A stretch of 64,000 bases of DNA from Panulirus ornatus. Its lineage: Eukaryota; Arthropoda; Malacostraca; Decapoda; Palinuridae. Positions 1-11,859 of this stretch are shown here, piece by piece. The translations under genes and the position numbers were made by a program. Within the stretch, counting starts at the first letter, position 1. The number at the start of each line of letters is the position of its first letter. Under the pieces are notes generated by a model. The model was not told the origin of the DNA, did no database searches, and saw only the letters and a list, made by a program, of their open reading frames with translations. The stretch spans positions 52,186,868-52,250,867 of the forward strand of contig NC_092225.1 of the NCBI RefSeq assembly GCF_036320965.1, given 5' to 3'.

Positions 1-65
1 GACAACCCAGTCATGGACTAATCAAGGCCTACTGTTGTCTGTCTTTCTCATGTAAACTCATGTAA

Positions 66-335
66 ACCTGTCCCTTAACCCTGCTAAACCCAATAACCTT
101 GCTTTTATTCACATTTACTCTCAACTTCCTTCTTTCACACACTCTTCCAAACTCATTTAACAATTCTGCAGTTTCTTCCTCAGAGTTTCCACTAAAACTG
201 TTTTATCAGAAAACAACTGACTCACCTCCCAGACCCTGTCAACATATACAGACTGCATACTCACCTTTCTCTCCCAGACTCTTGCATTCACCTTCCTTAT
301 CACTTCATTCATAAACAAATTAAACAACCATTCCT
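66..335 (-). mobile_element. RTE-like LINE remnant (RT region)
   Basis: The stretch reads, on the minus strand, like the part of the RTE-like LINE that follows motif B of the reverse transcriptase: the segments that elsewhere encode NKSKVI, the TEFGKVC helix and the start of the FADD region can be followed in order. It matches 13921-14190 (same strand) with many substitutions and small indels, so it is an old copy. Both element ends are missing and no long frame survives. Confidence 0.7.
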
Positions 336-1317
336 TCTACAGCCTCATTTAATTTCCACTTTACTTAAGTTTGTACATCCTCAGGCCTCTCCATTAATCT
401 TTATGCTGTGCATTTGTGAAGCCCCCAAATTCCTATTTTCCTCTCTTAAACAATGCCACCCTTTATGATCTTTCTTGATTTCTAAATTTCTTTTTGTTCT
501 CCTCTACCTGTGTTGTGTTCTCTTACTTGAGTGATGGCACTTACCAGGCAAATGGTTCTAACTTTTCTAGGGCCATCTAGAGCTTATTCATATTCTTAAA
601 TTTTTTATCCCATTTTTTTTAATAATTTCAAATAAAATCTCAAAACTTTTTGTTCTCTGTTGATTCATCCTTTATTTCTTCCTCTTTTCCTGGTGTATCT
701 AGTCACAACTGATATTTTCTCTTGTATGAATCCTTTCCTGATTAACCTTGAAAATTAAAAAACTTTAGCCTTCTTGACTTTGTGTTTGTTTGATCACAGG
801 CTTGTCTTAAACGCTTGATTATGGATGGAACATTTGTGTTCCTGAATGCATTTTTGCAGTACACTATGGCTGGGTCAAATACATTCCAATCCTTTTCTCA
901 ATTTTTGCACGTTAGTTTGAGGGTGGTATGAGTTTAGAAAGTATTGTATGGCAATCTATCTATTTCCATCAGCTGTGTCCATATTTTAAAAAAAAATTCT
1001 CAGTAACCATTGCAATAGTGAAGAGGAAGGAGGATGTACAATAACTGCATCTTGACCAGTAGGCAACAGAAAGAGGTGCCAACACCAACCCAAACTTCTA
1101 CATTCATCTTATTGAGTCAACAGAAGTTGACAAAGCTCTGTTCTACATAGAGAAGAGTGACACTGATAATGATGTTGCTACAAAAGAGCAAACAGCAACT
1201 GAGAAAGATGAACTGAGGGGTGATGAAGCCAAGTACATATTCAAAATTTAACAGAAAAATAAATCTGTAGAATGAGTTATATATTCTTTCTATTGATTTA
1301 CATTTGTGTGAGTGTGC

Positions 1318-1319
<2 letters not shown>
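336..1319. other. No recognised gene; presumed ATXN10 intron
   Basis: AT-rich sequence without a convincing exon apart from the short coding-like piece listed at 1063-1251. Since the ATXN10 exons found here start mid-protein, this stretch is probably intron, but it could also hold an upstream exon I do not recognise. Confidence 0.4.
1063..1251 (+). pseudogene. Short coding-like remnant, unknown family
   Basis: After a TAG at 1060-1062 there is a 62-codon open frame ending in TAA at 1249-1251. Its translation is acidic and well mixed (contains IHLIESTEVDKALFYIEKSD), unlike the low-complexity frames around it. There is no ATG near the start, and a CAG lies just upstream at 1057-1059, so it could be an exon end or a scrap of a transposon ORF. 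I do not recognise the family and the evidence is only composition and openness. Confidence 0.2.

Positions 1320-1399
<80 letters not shown>
1320..1399. repeat. (GA)n microsatellite
   Basis: An uninterrupted GA dinucleotide run of about 80 bp. It creates spurious Ser-Leu frames on the minus strand. Confidence 0.97.
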
Positions 1400-1403
<4 letters not shown>

Positions 1404-3012
1404 GCATGTTTGTGTGAAACATAGAGAGCAGGGGAATTGAGGGTGACGTGCTTGTGTGTTTGAGGCAGAGAGATTGTGAGTTTGAGGCACCATCACAGCT
1501 GGCAGCAATGATTCATGACAAAACAGCCTTAATAAGCAGCCAGGCATCTTTTCTGCCCAAAGTGCTCTTTGAGTTTTTTATGATTCACACTGCTGACTCA
1601 GTAACACCAAAAGGCCTCCCGACAAATGCTGCACTTCATGTGTGAAAGGCTAACAAATAAGACCACATTATGATCTTAAGATATGACTTTCCTTGCCCCA
1701 CCTTGGGGTAGCACAACTCTTGTAACCAGTTTTATGCTTAGAGGCCGTATCTAAGGGTAAAAAGCAACAAAATTTAGTTATCAAAATTTATGATGCTTCA
1801 AGATCACTTAGGGAATTCCTCACTCAGCAAGAGGTATAATAACACTGAATGACACAGCCAGAGCACAGGCAACAATGCTTGGGTGACATGGTTATTGCAT
1901 TTGTGCAATGCTGTGCACATCTTGCCACCACTTTGCTGGATCCCACCAAGCTTGGCTTATAGTAGTCTACAGCTGCTGCAAAACTCACCTGATCAGTGGA
2001 AAAAATTCCCTGGATACTCAAAACTCCATGTCACAGTTTGTAAAATAGAATCCATTATCTTAAGTGTGGATATTCAAAACCATGGCTGAAAATACTGTGA
2101 TAGACACATCTTGTAGCGACTTTTAATGATTTTTAAAGAGAATGATTTTAAGCAAAATTCATAGCTAGTTTTTATCCAAATAACTATTAATTGATACATA
2201 TTTGATTAGCATGGTCCCTATTTTAGTTTTATATATGTACTGGTTTCACCTTGCAGAACATTTAAAGTAATTACAAATTAACCATATCCCATTGAGATGG
2301 CAAACTACTACATCGTGACACCTAGTAAAGTCACGCCAACTGTCTCCAGCAAGTAGCCTTGTCTTGGACTCATGCAAGAAACTGAAATAAACCAGAGATG
2401 TATGCATCATATAGTAAATGTTGCAACCTTAAAATGTATAAGGCGAGTCCTAATCAGGCAAGATGATGCCACAGAAAAGGAGATTTGGAAGCTACAATAC
2501 TAACAGTACATGCAACCTAACTCAATGAGTGGAACTGCAAAATGAATAAAATATCCTCACATTGTGCAGATGCTCAGCCTTTGGGAAATCTAACATTATT
2601 CAACCATTGTAGATAGTTAATGTGGAGATAGTAGTAATAGGCCTGTACTACTATTCTTTTGTAAAAACTTGGTTACTTTTTTCCATACTGGTCTCTTGTG
2701 AATGTTTACAGTTTCATTATTCTCAAAGCATAATGACCAAATAAAGATGCACTAACCAGAGACATCATCATAAACACACCAACACATGATACTGCATCTG
2801 CAAACCTAACTGCTATGTAATGGGGGATTCATGTTTAGAGCACAGTACTCTCATAATCTTTCTTCCCTGATAGTTCTCTACGTGATTTCTGTGTTTCATT
2901 TTTAGTTTTATTCATAACTTCTCAGTTTTACCTTGAAAATTCTTATGCTAAGAAATTTTCATACTAAAGGAGCTATTGTGATCAGTGTGTATTTTCTTAT
3001 TACTTGGAATAG
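1400..3012. other. No recognised gene; presumed ATXN10 intron
   Basis: Ordinary AT-rich sequence leading up to the first recognised ATXN10 exon. I see no coding pattern, no RNA gene and no clear repeat copy in it. Confidence 0.4.
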
Positions 3013-3271
3013 AAATAAAGAAGTGGACATCATCGTGGGGAAGCTGCTGTCTCTGTACGTGAATGAAAGTCAGTACTCCTGCTTCGTGCTCTTCTGTCTT
3101 GAATTACTTCTATGTAGCAAAGAAATTGTGGAGGTCTCTTGGTCTAGTCTGTCAGGGAAACAACAGCTTTTATATCTAGACCTACTGGCAGCTATCTTGA
3201 CAGACCCATCGCACTCAAGGTGTGAACCACTACCCAGCTCCACAATTACTTTTCTAGTCAACATATTTAAG
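3013..3271 (+). CDS. ATXN10: Ataxin-10, internal exon (armadillo-like region)
   Basis: The exon encodes DIIVGKLLSL, then a leucine-rich helical stretch (LFCLELLLCSKEIVEV) and LLYLDLLAAILTD, then TFLVNIFK. This pattern resembles the middle of ataxin-10, a cytoplasmic armadillo/HEAT-like helical repeat protein. The reading frame is fixed by codons at 3020+3k. The 3' end is a good donor, AAG|GTAAGG, at 3271/3272 in phase 0. The 5' end is placed after the AG at 3011-3012, which follows a T-rich tract; the AG at 3019-3020 is an alternative. Assignment of this exon rests mainly on the two downstream exons, which are much clearer, and on the shared phase. The preceding exons are outside the window. 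Confidence 0.72.
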
Positions 3272-3703
3272 GTAAGGAACTACGCTTACAGAAAATTAGA
3301 TTAAGAAGTCCCTCCCCCCTCTGACAGAGTCTACTGTAATAAAGTATTTTTGTTTACCATAATATATTGGTTTAGCACTACTGTGAACAATGAATTGTTT
3401 CAGAAGGTCCATTAATTCTGATGTACCAATAACCATCTTTTGCCTTACACAAGGTTATCCGAAGAGGATGTTTATTTATCTCTATCTTCAACACAAATCT
3501 CTGCACTTACTAACACCTCACTCAACATGACAGTGTCTCTTTGCTTAAAGTTGTTTTTTGTTTCAAAGTAATTCTCTAATTATGTTACTAAATAATATTC
3601 CATAACTCTGTTTTCTTTTGAATTGTTTTTCCTAACCTTTCACTCTATCAAGTGTATTTTGAAGTTCCTTTGTAACACCATTTTTTTTTTTTTTTTTGTA
3701 TGA
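3272..3703. other. ATXN10 intron, nothing recognised
   Basis: Intron sequence between the first exon and the first intronic short element; it contains a poly-T run near 3681-3698 but no gene. Confidence 0.5.
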
Positions 3704-4110
3704 ATGATTGTATTGGTAAGTAGTAATTGGTAGGCAGCCAACAACCAAGGAGGTATATCACCAGTGCTACCCATCTGGGTATCAGGAGGGTTAGTGACGG
3801 CTATGTAGTGAGTCAGCACTTCAGTGGTTGTCAAGTTGCACTCCTTTCACCCAGAAAGCAGTCTTTTCTTTCTGCCTTACCTATACATGGACTACTGGCA
3901 TTCTGTCCACAGACATACAATCTTTCCTTGTCATACGCAACACTTGGCAACACTTTAACTCACATAGCCCATTCTTCAAAACTAGATGCGTGTGTGGGCA
4001 TTTATGTATATACATGTGTATGTGGGTGGGTTGGGCCATTCTTTCGTCAGTTTCCATGTGCTACCTCGCTAATGCGGGAGACAGCGACAAAGTATAATAA
4101 AAATAAAATA
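3704..4110 (+). mobile_element. SINE-like element sharing the LINE 3' tail
   Basis: About 290 bp of sequence unrelated to the LINE is followed, from about 3985, by the last 120 bp of the LINE group B 3' UTR: TATATACATGTGTATGTGGG, the GGTTGGGCCATTCTTTCGTC block, the GC-rich GCGGGAGACAGCGACAAAG block, and an A/T-rich terminus. A body of different origin joined to a LINE tail is the usual layout of a tail-sharing SINE that borrows the LINE's reverse transcriptase. I see no clear pol III A/B boxes in the body. It lies in the sense orientation in the large ATXN10 intron. Confidence 0.65.
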
Positions 4111-4744
4111 TAATATCTTACCAACACACATCCCTTGAGCTATTTTTTTTTAAAGTTATCAAAAAAAATGTAGTTAATATTAATTGATTTATCAAGGAGG
4201 AACTTTCTTGAGAGAAATGTTTAGAAAAATAATGAAGACCACAATACACCATATGATTGTATCAATTATAAATGAAATGTTTTGAAGCAGACGTTGATAC
4301 TAAGAATCGGCATGAGGTATGACTATCTATTTCAGCTATAATCTTGTATAATTTACAGAATATTTGGGTAATTTTCAATGTGTGCATTAGGTAAGAACCT
4401 GTTGAAGGGAAATGTGCATATCAGATATATAAGAAAATGTCATCTAATGTATTTTATAAATCATATGCTTTTTTGACCAAAAGGGATGTAAGACTAGGTA
4501 AGAATTCCATCTCCTCAGTTCAAGAAAACCCAAAAATTGGGTGAAATATATCAGAATAACACAGTTTATGCCATACAAATATTCTGTTTTGTGTCCAAAT
4601 GAGCTAGAAGAACAGTGTTTGATGTAACATAAGAAAGAATTCTTTCTGTGAGATAGTTAAGCCTTTGATTACCCTCATCAGTAAGTCATAGCAACAGTTA
4701 AGCCCTTATTGCCCTCATCAGTAAGTTGCTTGCTACAGAAAAAG
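4111..4744. other. ATXN10 intron, nothing recognised
   Basis: AT-rich intron sequence. A short direct repeat around 4660-4730 (two versions of a 'CCCTCATCAGTAAGT' phrase) is the only structure noticed. Confidence 0.45.
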
Positions 4745-6050
4745 TATCAGATGAATGAAGTTTGCCACTGTAACACCGACTTTCAAAAAAGGTAATAAGT
4801 CATTGCCTGGAAATTTATGTCCTATTAGCTTAACCTCTGAAGTTGGAAAACTCATGGAAACCATCATTCAAGACAGAATTGTTAACCATTTAAAGGACCA
4901 CCACTTATTAAATGATTCTCAACATAGTTTGGACAAAATTTCTCATGTCTGACAAATCTGCTTGGTTTCTTTTATAGTATATGCAACATTTATGACAAAA
5001 GTAAAGCAGCTGATGTTTTCTATCCAAATTTTCGAAAGGTTTCGATAAGGTTCCACATCAAAGTTTACCAGAGAAAATTAAATCACATGGTACTGATGGG
5101 AATGTACTTCAGTGGCTGATCATCCATAAACAAAACATTGTGATTAATGGTCAAGCCTCAGAATGGTTAGACACAACAATTGCAGTGCCACAAGTCTTGG
5201 GACCAGTTCTCTCTCTCTCTTATCAAAATTCAGTCATGATTCAAAGTTGGGAAATCAATCAACAAATGAACTGGAATGTCTACAGCTTCAAACTGATACA
5301 AACAAACTGATGGACAGGCTCATAGGTGAATTTTAGCATTAATAAGTGCAAAAGTTTTACACGTTGGTTGTAAAAACAAAAAGGCAAGCTACTGTATGAA
5401 TTCTGTTGAACTGCAAAAGGTAAATGGGGGAAAAGACTACGGCATAATAATCTCTGGCAATCTAAATCTAATTAAGCAGTGAAGAGAGGGAACAAAATTC
5501 TTGGATTCATAGGAAAGGTCTTAGAATTTAAGTTTAGGGAAATTATCCTTACTCTTTACGATTAACTGTTTCGCCCACATCTTGAACATTCTATTCAGTT
5601 TTGGTTAGCCTGCCTTAAAATGACATAGACAGAATGAAGAGTACAGCATAACGCTACCAAGATGGCTCCTGGACTGAGAAACAAATCATACGAGAGTAGA
5701 CTAATTGACAAGAATCTATTTAACTCAGAAAAGAGAAGATTAAGAGGTGATCTAATATAAGTATTCAAATTATCAGACTTTGATAATCTTGGTCTATCAT
5801 CTATCAAGTTACTTAAGACTTGACTTGTTTGATTTTCCTAATAGTACTGGGTTCAAACTATTGGACAAATGTTTTACCTTTAATGAGGCAAAATACTTTT
5901 TCTCCCACTTGAATGTTAACATATGGAATGCTATGCCAAACAGAGTGGCTGAAAGCAGTGCTATAGATACTTTTAAGAAAAGACTTGATTATTTCTTTGC
6001 TTCAAGTCTTCAACTTAACACTATTTGCACCTCCTTTGTCAATGAAAATT
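4745..6050 (+). mobile_element. Decayed CR1/L2-like LINE, reverse transcriptase part
   Basis: The 65-codon frame at 4755-4952 reads PISLTSEVGKLMETIIQDRI then VNHLKDHHLLNDSQH, the typical CR1/L2 segment (normally YRPISLTS...LLNDSQHGFR). Further on, in shifting frames, are the remains of the motif A region (a DFQKAFDKV-like phrase near 5020-5060), WLDTTIAVPQV.LGPV (motif B, near 5165-5205) and, from about 5640, the C-terminal conserved phrases MAPGLRNKSYESRLI and LFNSEKRRLRGDLI, with IDTFKKRLDYF at about 5963-5995. It is riddled with frameshifts and stops and the FADD box is lost. Both the N-terminal endonuclease and the 3' tail are missing or unrecognisable. It is clearly a different clade from the RTE-like family that dominates the window. 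Confidence 0.8.
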
Positions 6051-6190
6051 TGCAGGTTATTCTCTTTACATTATCTGTATGCCTCCAAACTTTTACCACA
6101 CCAGTCTGAGAGCTGATATCTTCCACATCACAAACTGCCTCGAAAGGATCCAATGGTATGTTGCTGCTTGAATTCCTGTTGTATGTTATG

Positions 6191-9010
6191 ATGCACCAAA
6201 TCATCAGCTCCCTGTCTACAACCAGGCCCCACAAACCTTTTAATGGTTTATTTTAACTTGTTGACCCCTGTATACCACACTGTTTCAGTTCACTCTATCC
6301 TATGCACCCCTTTTACACTTCTGCAAGTTCAGCCCAATCACTCAAAATCTTTTTCACTCCATCCTTCCATCTCCAATTTGGTCTCCCTGTTCTTGTTCCC
6401 TCCACTTCTGACACATATTTCCTCTATGTCAACATTTCCTCATTCATTCTCTTCATATGTCCACATCATTTCAGCATGCCTTCATCAGCTCTCTCAAACA
6501 CACTCTTTTTATGACCACACCTCTCTCATCCTTTCAATACTTACTTATGTTTTAAAAGACAGGATTCTTTCACATCCTCCAAAATTTGTAAATACTTTTC
6601 ACTTACATAATCATATCTATATTTCAATTAAGGCTGGCCTTTATATGGACTTTTGTCTGTGACTGTCCTCAAACATTTCATTTCCAACATATCCACCCTT
6701 TTCCTCACAGCCTTATCTGTAGCCCATGCCTTGCATCCATATAATATTATTGGGACTACTACACCTTCAAACATGCTCATTATTGCCCTCCCAGATAACA
6801 ATTCCCTTTCCACACATTCTTCAGTTCTCCCAGAACCCCCCCCCCCCCCCCACCACCACCACCACCACCACCAACCCTATGACTCGCTCTGCTTCCATGG
6901 TTTCATTTGCTGCCATGTCCACTCCCAGGTATCTAAAGCACTTCACTTCCTGCAATTTTTCTGCTTCAAACACACACCCCAACTAACTTGTCCCTTAACC
7001 CTGCTAAACCTAATTACTTTTCTTTTATTCATACTTTTAACTTCCTCTTTTAATACATACTTCCAAACTCAGTCATCAACTTCTGCATTTTCTCACTCAA
7101 ATCTGCCACCAGTACTGTGTTAACAAACAACAACTGACTCGCTTCCTAGGCCCTCTCATGCCCTACAGACTACATACTTACCCCTTTCTCAAAGACCCTC
7201 ACATTTTCCTCCTTCACCACCCCATCCATAAACAAACAAAATAACCATAGTGACAACACACACCCCTGCTACAGACCAGCCTTCATTTGAAATCATTCAC
7301 TTTCCTCTGCTCCTACTCGTACACATGCATTACATACACAATAAGAACTTCTCACTGCTTCTAGCAGCTGTTCTCCCTTACCATTGCTATCAACCCTATC
7401 ATGTGCTTTCACCACATTCATAAATGCTACATACAAATCTATCCGTTTCTCTAAGCATTTCTTAGACTATTATTAAAGCAAACACCTAATCTACACATCC
7501 TCTACCATTTATGAAACCACACTGCTCCTCTTCAGTGTGATGTTCTGTACATCCTTTCACCCTCTCAGTCACTATTCTTGCATACAACTCTCCAGGTACA
7601 CTCAACAAGCCTATAACTCTGTAGTTTGAACCATACATATTTTGAAAGTCCTACTTAACCACTCAACAACACAGTCACCCCATTACTTTATAAATTCAGA
7701 TTCAAAACCATCAACTCCAATCGCCTTGCCACATTTTATCTTATGTAAGGCTTTCACCACCTCTTCTCTCTTCACCAAACCACCCTCCATGACTCTCACT
7801 TTGCATACCAACCCAACCCAAATCCCCTACAACTTCCACCCAATCATTAAACATATTCAACAGTCCTTCAAAATACTTACTCCATCTCACTTCATCACTA
7901 CCTTTTACCACTTCCCTTTTAGCCCCCTTCAGTGATGTTCCTATTTGTTTTCTTTTTCTCACATTATTAGCCTTCTCCCAAAGCACCTTGCTCTTCCTAA
8001 AGTTTACTCATACTCACTCACCTCAACTCTCTTTGTCCTCTTTTTCAACCCCTGCACTGTCCTTTTGACCTCCTCCCACTTTCTCTTATACATCCCCCAA
8101 TCATTTGCACTCCTTCCCTGTAAGTATCATTCAGATGCCTCTCTTTTCTTTTTCACAAGCAATGTTCCTTCTTCATCCTATCAATAACCATCATAATCTG
8201 CTCACCACCCACCTTTTGCAAGCCACATGCATCTCCTGTGCATGCCAGTACTGCTTCCTTAAATACCTCTCATCCTTCACCCACTCCCCTTGCTTCATTT
8301 ACTCTCATCTTTTGCCATTCTGTACTCAGCCTCTTCTGGTATTTCTTCACACAAGTCTCTTTTTCAAGCTACTTACTCTCATTACTCTCTTTATACCAAT
8401 TACAAATCTTCACCCTCACCACCACAAGATAGTGATCAAGCATTCCACCAGCTGCCCCTCTCAGCTTTTTTACACCCAAAAGTTTCTCTTTTATACACCT
8501 ATCAATCAATATGTAATCCAAAAATGCTCACTGACTATCTTAACTGCACCATATGTATACTTGTGTATGTCCCTCTCTTTAACTAGGCATTCCCAATCAC
8601 CTGTCCTTTTTTGGCATACAACTCCATAAGCTGTTCACCATTTCCATTCATAATACTGAATACTCCATGCCCCCAAATTATATCCTTAACTGCCACATTA
8701 GTCACCTTTGCATTAAAGTAACCCATCACTTTCCACTCTAGAATTCACTTCCTTGCACTATTTAACATGCTCTCACAAATCCTGCTTCAGGAGCAGTGCT
8801 ACTCCTTTCTTAGCTCTCATCCTCTTACCAACCCCTGACTTTACTCCTAAGATATTTCCAAACCATTTTTCCCCTTTACCCTTGAACTTTGTTTCACCCA
8901 GAGCCAGAACATCCAATTTCTTTCTTCAGACATATTATCCAATTCTCCTCTCTTCTTATCTTGGTTACATACACACACATTTAGACACCCCAGCCTGAGC
9001 CTTTGAGGAG
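6191..9010 (-). mobile_element. Old, nearly full-length RTE-like LINE copy
   Basis: Read on the minus strand, the element begins at the phrase that encodes the start of the endonuclease (9010, next to GAGGATGAGCACT) and runs through endonuclease, linker, reverse transcriptase and C-terminal region to the first part of the 3' UTR at about 6191. Only short frames survive, for example 6628-6813 (GMFEGVVVPIILYGC-type C-terminal phrase) and 8847-9044 (endonuclease start). A stretch of roughly 120 bp at 6540-6658 does not align to the other copies and looks inserted. Divergence from the younger copies is high, so this is an early insertion in the ATXN10 intron. Confidence 0.85.
6838..6873. repeat. 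Poly-C / (CAC)n expansion inside a LINE copy
   Basis: A run of 17 C followed by CAC triplets replaces the C-rich phrase that in other copies lies between the KNVWK and VGEG codons. It is a local expansion within the old minus-strand copy. Confidence 0.9.
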
Positions 9011-9104
9011 GATGAGCACTGTGAAAAGATTCATAGCCAGTCAAAAAATTCTAATTATTTTGCTCTTGGGGTCTCACCAGACTGGTTTACAAGCATTTAT
9101 TTGT

Positions 9105-9880
9105 GTGTCCAGGCCCCACAGACCTTTCCATGGTTTACCCCAGGCGCTTCACATGCCCTAGTTCAATCCACTGACAGCACGGTGACCCCAGTATACCACA
9201 TCGTTCCAATTCACTCTATTCCTTGCACATCTTTCACCCTCCTGTATGTTCAGGCCCCAATCACTCAAAATCTTTTTCACTCCATCCTTCCACCTCCAAT
9301 TTGGTCTCCCACTTGTCCTCGTTCCCTCCACTTCTGACACATATATCCTCTTTGTCAATCTTTCCCCACTCATTCTCTCCATATGTCCAAACCATTTCAA
9401 TGCAACCTCTTCTGCTCTCTCAGCCACACTCTTTTTATTTCCTCACATCTCTCTTGCCCTTTCATTATTTACTCGATCAAACCACCTCGCACTACATGTT
9501 GTTCTCAAACATTCCATTTCCCTCCTCTGTACAACCTACTTAAAACCAATGCTCGCAACCATATAACTTTGTTGGAACTACTACTACTTCAAACATACCC
9601 ATATTTTCTCCGAGATAACATTCTCTCCTTCCACTCATTCTTCATCTCTCCTAGAACCTTCACCCCCTCCTCTACCCTGTGACTCACTTCAGCTTCCATG
9701 GATCCATCTGCTGCTAAGTCTACTGCCAAGTATCTAAAAACTTCACTTCCACCAATTTTTTCCATTCAAACTTACATCCCAATTAACTTGTCCCTCAACC
9801 TTACTAAACCTAATAACCTTGCTCTTATTCACTTTTACTCTCATCTTTCTCCTTTCACATACTTTTTCAAACTGAGTCAC
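9105..9880 (-). mobile_element. 5'-truncated RTE-like LINE copy (old)
   Basis: Minus-strand sequence from the early 3' UTR (the GGGGCCTGGA phrase, here at 9110) through the C-terminal conserved region (WFGHMERMSGERLTKRIYVSE is open at 9158-9427) to the RT segment just after the FADD motif at about 9880, where it is cut. It lacks the group A early stop: the codon is GTC in GGGGTCACC. Confidence 0.85.
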
Positions 9881-10235
9881 CTATTATTCATGCATTATAA
9901 TAAAGATACTTATACAGCACATCTTGACATTATATTATCGATAAAAAAAGATAATTGAATTATTAGGTGGGTCGTGGACATCAGCTAACTGAGTCATTGT
10001 TCCTGTGTGAAGTTTCTGCCAGCTACTGCTTTGGAACAGCACTTGTGGAACCCTAGTGCCAATTTATGACAAGGGAAGGGCCAACAAACCATGTGGACTT
10101 TCAAACTCTTTTTTATTGTTATTTGCTGGGGAAACCCTGTTATTGCAGCTACCTGCAAGTTGCAGTCATGAGACTTATCCTGTTATCATGGCAAAAGGGT
10201 AAAGCAAATGATTTAAGCGGGTTTTGTTATTTGTA
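9881..10235. other. Intron, nothing recognised
   Basis: No gene and no repeat copy recognised between two LINE pieces. Confidence 0.4.
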
Positions 10236-10400
10236 AAAGAGAGAGTGAACTGGAGCAATGTGATTAACACAGATTGATGTACTGTCAATGGACTGAACCA
10301 AGGCAAATGAAGCAGTAAGGAGAAACATGGAAAGATTTATGGTGCCTACTTGAGAATAAGGGACGGTGGTTTCAGTGCATTACATTACAGCTAAAGAATG
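10236..10400 (+). mobile_element. RTE-like LINE 3'-end scrap
   Basis: Matches the last codons and early 3' UTR of the LINE: an AGAGTGAACTGGA phrase, CTGTCAATGGACTGAACCA, then the CGGTGCATTA..ACAGCTA block. It is old and short, and is followed by the younger group A copy. Confidence 0.65.
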
Positions 10401-10460
10401 GATGTTAGGGAAAAGACTGTGAAGTGATTATCATCTCTAATTTTATTTCCACATGCATAT

Positions 10461-11182
10461 GGATCATAGGGTGGGGGAGGGGGCGAAAATCCTGGGAGCC
10501 TTGAAGAATGTGTGGAAGTCGAGAACATTATCTCGGAAAGCAAAAATGGGTATGTTTGAAGGAATAGTGGTTCCAACAATGTTGTATGGTTGCGAGGCGT
10601 GGGCTATGGATAGAGTTGTGCGCAGGAGGGTGGATGTGCCGGAAATGAGATGTTTGAGGACAATGTGTGGTGTGAGGTGGTTTGATCGAGTAAGTAACAT
10701 AAGGGTAAGAGAGATGTGTGGAAATAAAAAGAGCGTGGTTGAGAGAGCAGAAGAGGGTGTTTTGAAATGGTTTGGGCACATGGAGAGAATGAGTGAGGAA
10801 AGATTGACCAAGAGGATATATGTGTCGGAGGTGGAGGGAACGAGAAGTGGGAGACCAAATTGGAGGTGGAAAGATGGAGTGAAAAAGATTTTGTGTGATC
10901 GGGGCCTGAACATGCAGGAGGGTGAAAGGAGGGCAAGGAATAGAGTGAATTGGATCAATGTGGTATACCGGGGTTGACGTGCTGTCAGTGGATTGAATCA
11001 GGGCATGTGAAGTGTCTGGGGTAAACCATGGAAAGCTGTGTAGGTATGTATATTTGCGTGTGTGGACGTGTATGTATATATATGTGTATGGGGGTGGGTT
11101 GGGCCATTTCTTTCGTCTGTTTCCTTGCGCTACCTCGCAAACGCGGGAGACAGCGACAAAGCAAAAAAAAAAAAAAAAAATG
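10461..11182 (+). mobile_element. RTE-like LINE, group A, 5'-truncated
   Basis: Starts abruptly in the ORF at codons for [16 protein letters not shown] and continues open to 10976. The C-terminal block reads YGCEAWAMDRVVRRRVD, WFGHMERMSEERLTKRIY, GRPNWRWKDGVKKIL and CDRGLNMQEGERRARNR, and ends VVYRG then TGA. The TGA replaces the CGA found in group B. The 3' UTR is the short type (GAAAGCTGTGTAGGTATG joined directly) and ends with the GC-rich tail and a poly-A of about 18. The clean poly-A and low divergence mark it as a recent insertion. Confidence 0.9.
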
Positions 11183-11859
11183 CATATTAAATGAAATAAT
11201 GGCAAATGCATCATGATAGTACAATGGGCAATCCTGTCTATTACTCTTTACCTATAACTGAATATTGCTTATAGCTCAGAAAAATTATTTTGCATTTTTT
11301 TTGTCTTTTTAGGGGTCAGGGTGGGTGAAGTGGAAAAGTTTTCCAATTTCAAAACTATAAATACAAACAATTTATGACAAATGAATTCTGTATCATTGCT
11401 ATTCTGAAGCACAGTATACCTACAGAAGTAAAAAAAATATTTTAACAGCATATGCTAACATTCATAGCAAAGCAAAAGTGAAAGTTAGACTCTTTGTCTT
11501 GAATACAGCATTTCTGAACTGCATAATCCTCAAAGTTAACATCATTTACCCAGTTTTCCATTTCACTCCTTGTATTTTGGTTCCCTTTGCCCACATAGTA
11601 CTGTATTGTTTACTTATAACATTTAAATTAGATGTGTATTTGTCTAATATATTCATGTTCCAATTTGAATATCAGTTTATTAACAAGTATATCTGTTATT
11701 AACCAATCTGCTTTTGATTTAAGCTCATACCTACTAATCCATCTTTCAGTTAATATGCACAATTGTCTACTGCTGTGTTGTCTTCTATACCTGTTAATGA
11801 AAATTGATCTTTTGCAGATATAATTCTTAATCTGTACACTACTGCTTAATTCTTTTCAG
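11183..11859. other. ATXN10 intron, nothing recognised
   Basis: AT-rich intron sequence ending in the TTCTTTTCAG acceptor of the next exon. Confidence 0.5.

Noticed and set aside
1117..1422. Ser-Leu repeat frames over (GA)n, and Ile-Tyr, Val-Cys or His-Thr frames over (TA)n and (TG)n tracts
   Set aside because: Low-complexity translations of microsatellites.
2933..3304. Single-exon 123-codon gene starting at 2933
   Set aside because: The first part of the frame is intron read-through; the coding part is the spliced ATXN10 exon 3013-3271 bounded by an AG and a GTAAGG donor.
10464..10958. Long antisense frames opposite the LINE C-terminal region (Ser/Pro/His-rich, 100-160 codons), also at 13339-13814, 19538-20013 and 47839-48771
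   Set aside because: They recur wherever the LINE 3' coding end occurs, in all frames, because the purine-rich sense strand has few reverse stops; no domain is seen.
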